From Chromobotia macracanthus (Eukaryota; Chordata; Actinopteri; Cypriniformes; Botiidae), in assembly GCA_036877525.1 (NCBI GenBank), contig JAZGTH010000048.1:1570001-1634000 (forward strand): a stretch of DNA of 64,000 bases, in the 5' to 3' direction. Below the pieces are notes generated by a model that saw only the letters and a program-made list of their open reading frames with translations, did not search any database and was not told the DNA's origin. Of this stretch, positions 60,873 to 64,000 are shown piece by piece. Within the stretch, counting starts at the first letter, position 1, and the number at the start of each line of letters is the position of its first letter. The translations under genes were made by a program, and so were the position numbers.

Positions 60873-63650
60873 TTGTTTATCCTGTCTCAATACAACTTGT
60901 TATTGCTATTACCAAACAATAACAGTGGGCGGTTACTTCTAATTCTTCCCTGCGGAACACCCGCAAAAACAGAGTGTTTCAAGAGCGAGGTTAGAAAATA
61001 GGGTCTAGGTATAAAATCTTTTTAATGCTATTAGTGGTCCACAGAGAACAGTACAAAATAATAACAACAGCAGTTCGTGACCTCTTTACAGATAAGGTTC
61101 AAAGCATTTACTCATTACTCTTTTTTTCTGAAGGTGTCTGTGAAAATCTCTCTCCAACAGAAAACAACAGCAACGTTCTTCTGCCTGTATGGAGTAGCTC
61201 TACATGCTCTGTGACTCTGAAGTGAAGTAGGGTTGGATCAAGATAGCAGAGCATGAAAGTGACTTTCCTCAGGCTCAAGGGTAAAAAGAAAGAAAAGGGA
61301 AGGAGAGGAGAAGTAAGCGAGGGAGGACATGTAAGTCGTACCAGGCCACTCTGCTCTGCGGGAGACAAACATCAGGGAACCAGAGCAGTGGGTGGAAGAA
61401 TTCACAGAAGCATCTAGAAGCATCTGCCTGCTCTGGTACTCCAGGTACTTACCACACAGACAAAAAGTAAGGTATGTGCAATTGATTAACATCGTATTTA
61501 AGTTCAGGCAGATCATCAAATGCCATCAATACGACCCCTGGTAAAAGAATTTGAAACACCTTCTGATTTTCATGCATGGTCACATTTTAGTGTGTTTTAT
61601 AGAGAGGTGAACATACTGGGGTGTTGCAAGGTGTAGAGATGAAAAGAGATATTGTTGGTGACGTGCCCAAGGGAATATAAATTATGAATGGTACAAATGA
61701 TAATAGGAAATTATACATTTAAATATAGAATAAAATTTAAACTCTGATGACAACAAAAACCACTCCGATACTGTATTTGATAGTGGAGATAAAAACAGTG
61801 CTAAATGTTCCAAAGGTCTGAAACAAAAAATGGGGCATTGTGATGTCATCGTACCTGGGGAATTGAAGGTGAAGCTTTGCAAAAAAAAGAAGTTGTTTCA
61901 GAAGTACAAGACCAGGTGCTTATCGTGTTGGTGGCGACCAAGCATGTCATGTGTGGTGCATGCATCATGCAGGGATTGCCTCTGTAAAATAAAAACACAG
62001 TGCTGGATTTATGGCAGTGGTTATTAAGTATCAGGTGTGTCTTATCTGGTGCAGGACCCTGGCTGTGTCCGAATTCCCATCACAGGCAATATATGGAAGT
62101 AGGAAGGCTACAAGGCAAGTCAGAATCCAAAGTTTGCATAACATACTGTCTACTAAGATGCTCTCATCTGGTTGCATTTTAAGGAAGCGTAGCTCATACA
62201 ATCATGTGCATACAGTTTAGTGGTTGGTGAAAAAATGGCACCTGATTAAGCATGTATTGAAACTGCATTTATTCATGTTGATGACTCAGTTTCTTATGAC
62301 TCGACATCTACAGACAAATAAACATTGTAGTTTAATAATATTTGCTTGTTATCTATAAAATTCACTTAATTTATTTTTAAATATGACATTATAATACATC
62401 CAAGGCCTGTTTAAAATCAGTTCCCTTATATCATATCTTCATACATAGAGTGCCTGTTAAGTCATTGACCAATGGAATCAGCAAGGGGGCTGCCTTAGGT
62501 TCCAGACACAGCTTCTGTTATCACAACCTTCTTCTTGATAACTATCACATTCCATCTTCATTTCCTCTTCCTTGCATCCAGACCTCAAATCATGTCTGTC
62601 TTTGCTTTGCCAGTGTGTCTCTCCCTCCAGACTCCAGCTGGCAGCACGGGGTGGTTTGTAGGGGAATCCTCTTTTCATTCGCCCAGCGGCTGGGACTGAA
62701 TAACATCAGTTTAACAATCTCAAACAACAACTGGGTGATGCTGAACATTTTTGCATTTTCCCCCTCTGGGTGGACACTTATTCAGCACACCACTGGCATT
62801 GAGCGAAGACAGACACAGTAGGATAATTAAAGGGGACACACACCGTTACAAGAACCTGCAATTTTGTTGTTGTTAAGAATCTCTCTGTATGCTGTGAGAA
62901 TCCTAAACCTGAATCGAGTTTACAGGATGTCATGCTCTTGCTCTGTCACCAGCACGCCATTGTGTGATGTTACCCTTTATCTTTTGGTGAGGAGAATTTG
63001 TATTCTGTGAGTCCTCTGAGGTGTTCTGTGGTTTTAGAGGAAAAATAGAAGTCTCGCAGGAGCTCATTATGTCAAGCCTGATATCTTCATCTCTATCTCT
63101 GATGCCCCCTGAGGAATTTTTCCACATAGTCTCATATATATTATCACTCTGCTTGTTTGATCCTGTTACTCTGGGATATTATTTGAAGCACAGTTGACTT
63201 CATCAATATTACATCGGATGAAAAGATCATATACCAAAAGACAACCCTCTCATTGCAATGTACCTCTCACTGACAACAATTTGAACTTTCCCAAATTTAG
63301 GGGTAAGGATAGATAAACTCACATACATATGTACTTGACTGAATTATATGGTTTTATACAGCTACAACAGCTAGGCATTTATTGTTATTTAACTGGCATC
63401 CAATTGGATATTTTCTGTAGCAGAAGGTGTGTTTTACAGATCTTTCAAAAGACTTAAAGAACAGGTGAAATGAAGGAGCCATTCTCAGAGAAATCCCTTT
63501 AACACCTTCTTTTTCATGCTAGCTCTACTCACCTATCCATTGAGTCTGGTTAGTGAGGAAACTCCACTATTTGATGAGCCTATTCCCATTAGACAGCTTA
63601 AACCTCTTTGTCATGGTCAATGGTCAATGTGATGGTGTGAAACTCTTTTA
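60873..63650. other. Intergenic
   Basis: No intact gene. A continuation of the THAP relic is not recognisable after 60872. Frames of up to 123 codons at 62450-62821 and 93 codons at 61238-61519 have no domains. A short AGAAGCATCT tandem lies at 61407-61426. Confidence 0.5.
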
Positions 63651-63654
63651 TTTA

Positions 63655-63769
63655 TACACTAAAAATTACATTGACAGGTACTATTTATTTATTAAACTAA
63701 ATAAATAGATTTTTTAAAAAAATATTGCTTCATGCTAAATTAACATGACTAAATACTGCACACCACTTT

Positions 63770-63812
<43 letters not shown>

Positions 63813-63816
63813 TGTA
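63655..63816. mobile_element. Short MITE with expanded poly-T
   Basis: TA then CACTAAAAA (63657-63665) at the left and TTTTTAGTG (63806-63814) then TA at the right form inverted ends flanked by TA target duplications, as in Tc1/mariner-type MITEs. A run of 37 T residues (63774-63810) lies just inside the right end. Confidence 0.7.
63774..63810. repeat. Poly-T run, 37 bases
   Basis: An uninterrupted T tract, best explained as slippage expansion of the T-rich right end of the surrounding MITE. The assembled length may be unreliable. Confidence 0.9.
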
Positions 63817-64000
63817 TGGCATTCTTTATGATTTGGGATTTTGTAAAAGAAACTCCTGATTGTTTATGAATCAAGAAGTATTTACAAACAAATACAATAG
63901 CCTATTAAACTATTTCAGCATGAGGGTATCATTATTTCAGTGAAGCACAAACAAAAGCCGCTGTTTTATGTTCTTGGTTCATGACAATACTGGCATATTA

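Noticed and set aside
62450..62821. 123-codon plus-strand frame
   Set aside because: No domain or splice support, and a competing minus-strand frame covers the same bases.
63774..63810. Poly-T as the tail of a minus-strand LINE or processed pseudogene
   Set aside because: It sits inside TA-flanked inverted ends, so MITE-internal expansion explains it better, and no LINE or gene sequence follows.
1..64000. CRISPR arrays, operons, phage or insertion sequences
   Set aside because: No regularly spaced repeats or bacterial gene organisation; introns and SINEs show a vertebrate genome.

Overview
The window is vertebrate nuclear DNA, most likely from a cypriniform (carp- or zebrafish-like) fish. 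The evidence is AT-rich sequence, intron-containing genes with vertebrate splice signals, tRNA-derived SINEs of a kind common in cyprinids, and several short fish-type DNA transposons. Nothing is bacterial or viral: there are no operons, and most open frames over 60 codons are chance.

One gene is certain. The first 7.6 kb on the minus strand holds the 5' part of map3k7 (TAK1, the MAP3K of TGF-beta, TNF/IL-1 and Toll signalling). Nine complete exons and the start of a tenth give 305 codons plus up to 58 more before the window edge, so the whole kinase domain is present. All junctions keep the reading frame and all use GT-AG except intron 6, which uses a GC-AG donor. A CpG-rich promoter and 5' leader lies at about 7.57-8.06 kb. 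The rest of the gene (TAB2/3-binding C-terminus, 3' UTR) lies beyond base 1.

From about 8 kb to 64 kb I find no convincing gene. The interval is a gene desert upstream of map3k7. In human the 5' side of MAP3K7 also faces a very large gene-poor interval before EPHA7, so this may be its fish counterpart (inference). It alternates AT-rich filler with non-repetitive blocks rich in TAATTA/CAATTA-type homeodomain words, which look like developmental enhancers or conserved noncoding elements. The best are near 1.83-2.18 kb (intron 6), 3.66-3.95 kb (intron 5), 10.27-10.58, 17.0-17.2, 20.45-20.80, 21.3-22.05, 26.0-26.4, 27.5-28.1, 38.25-38.85, 46.4-46.75, 49.1-49.4 and 52.5-52.8 kb. Conservation itself cannot be seen from one sequence.

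Mobile DNA is modest: four or more tRNA-derived SINEs (13.8, 30.6, 39.8, 60.3 kb), four MITE-like elements with matching ends (11.5-12.0, 24.46-24.84, 42.0-42.4, 63.66-63.81 kb), a CCAGCTTAA-rich repeat (35.8-36.1 kb), two small dispersed families with two or three copies each, and a decayed THAP zinc-finger reading frame (60.58-60.87 kb). A minus-strand open frame at 12.7-13.1 kb with good splice acceptors is the only other place where an unrecognised exon might lie; it remains unassigned.
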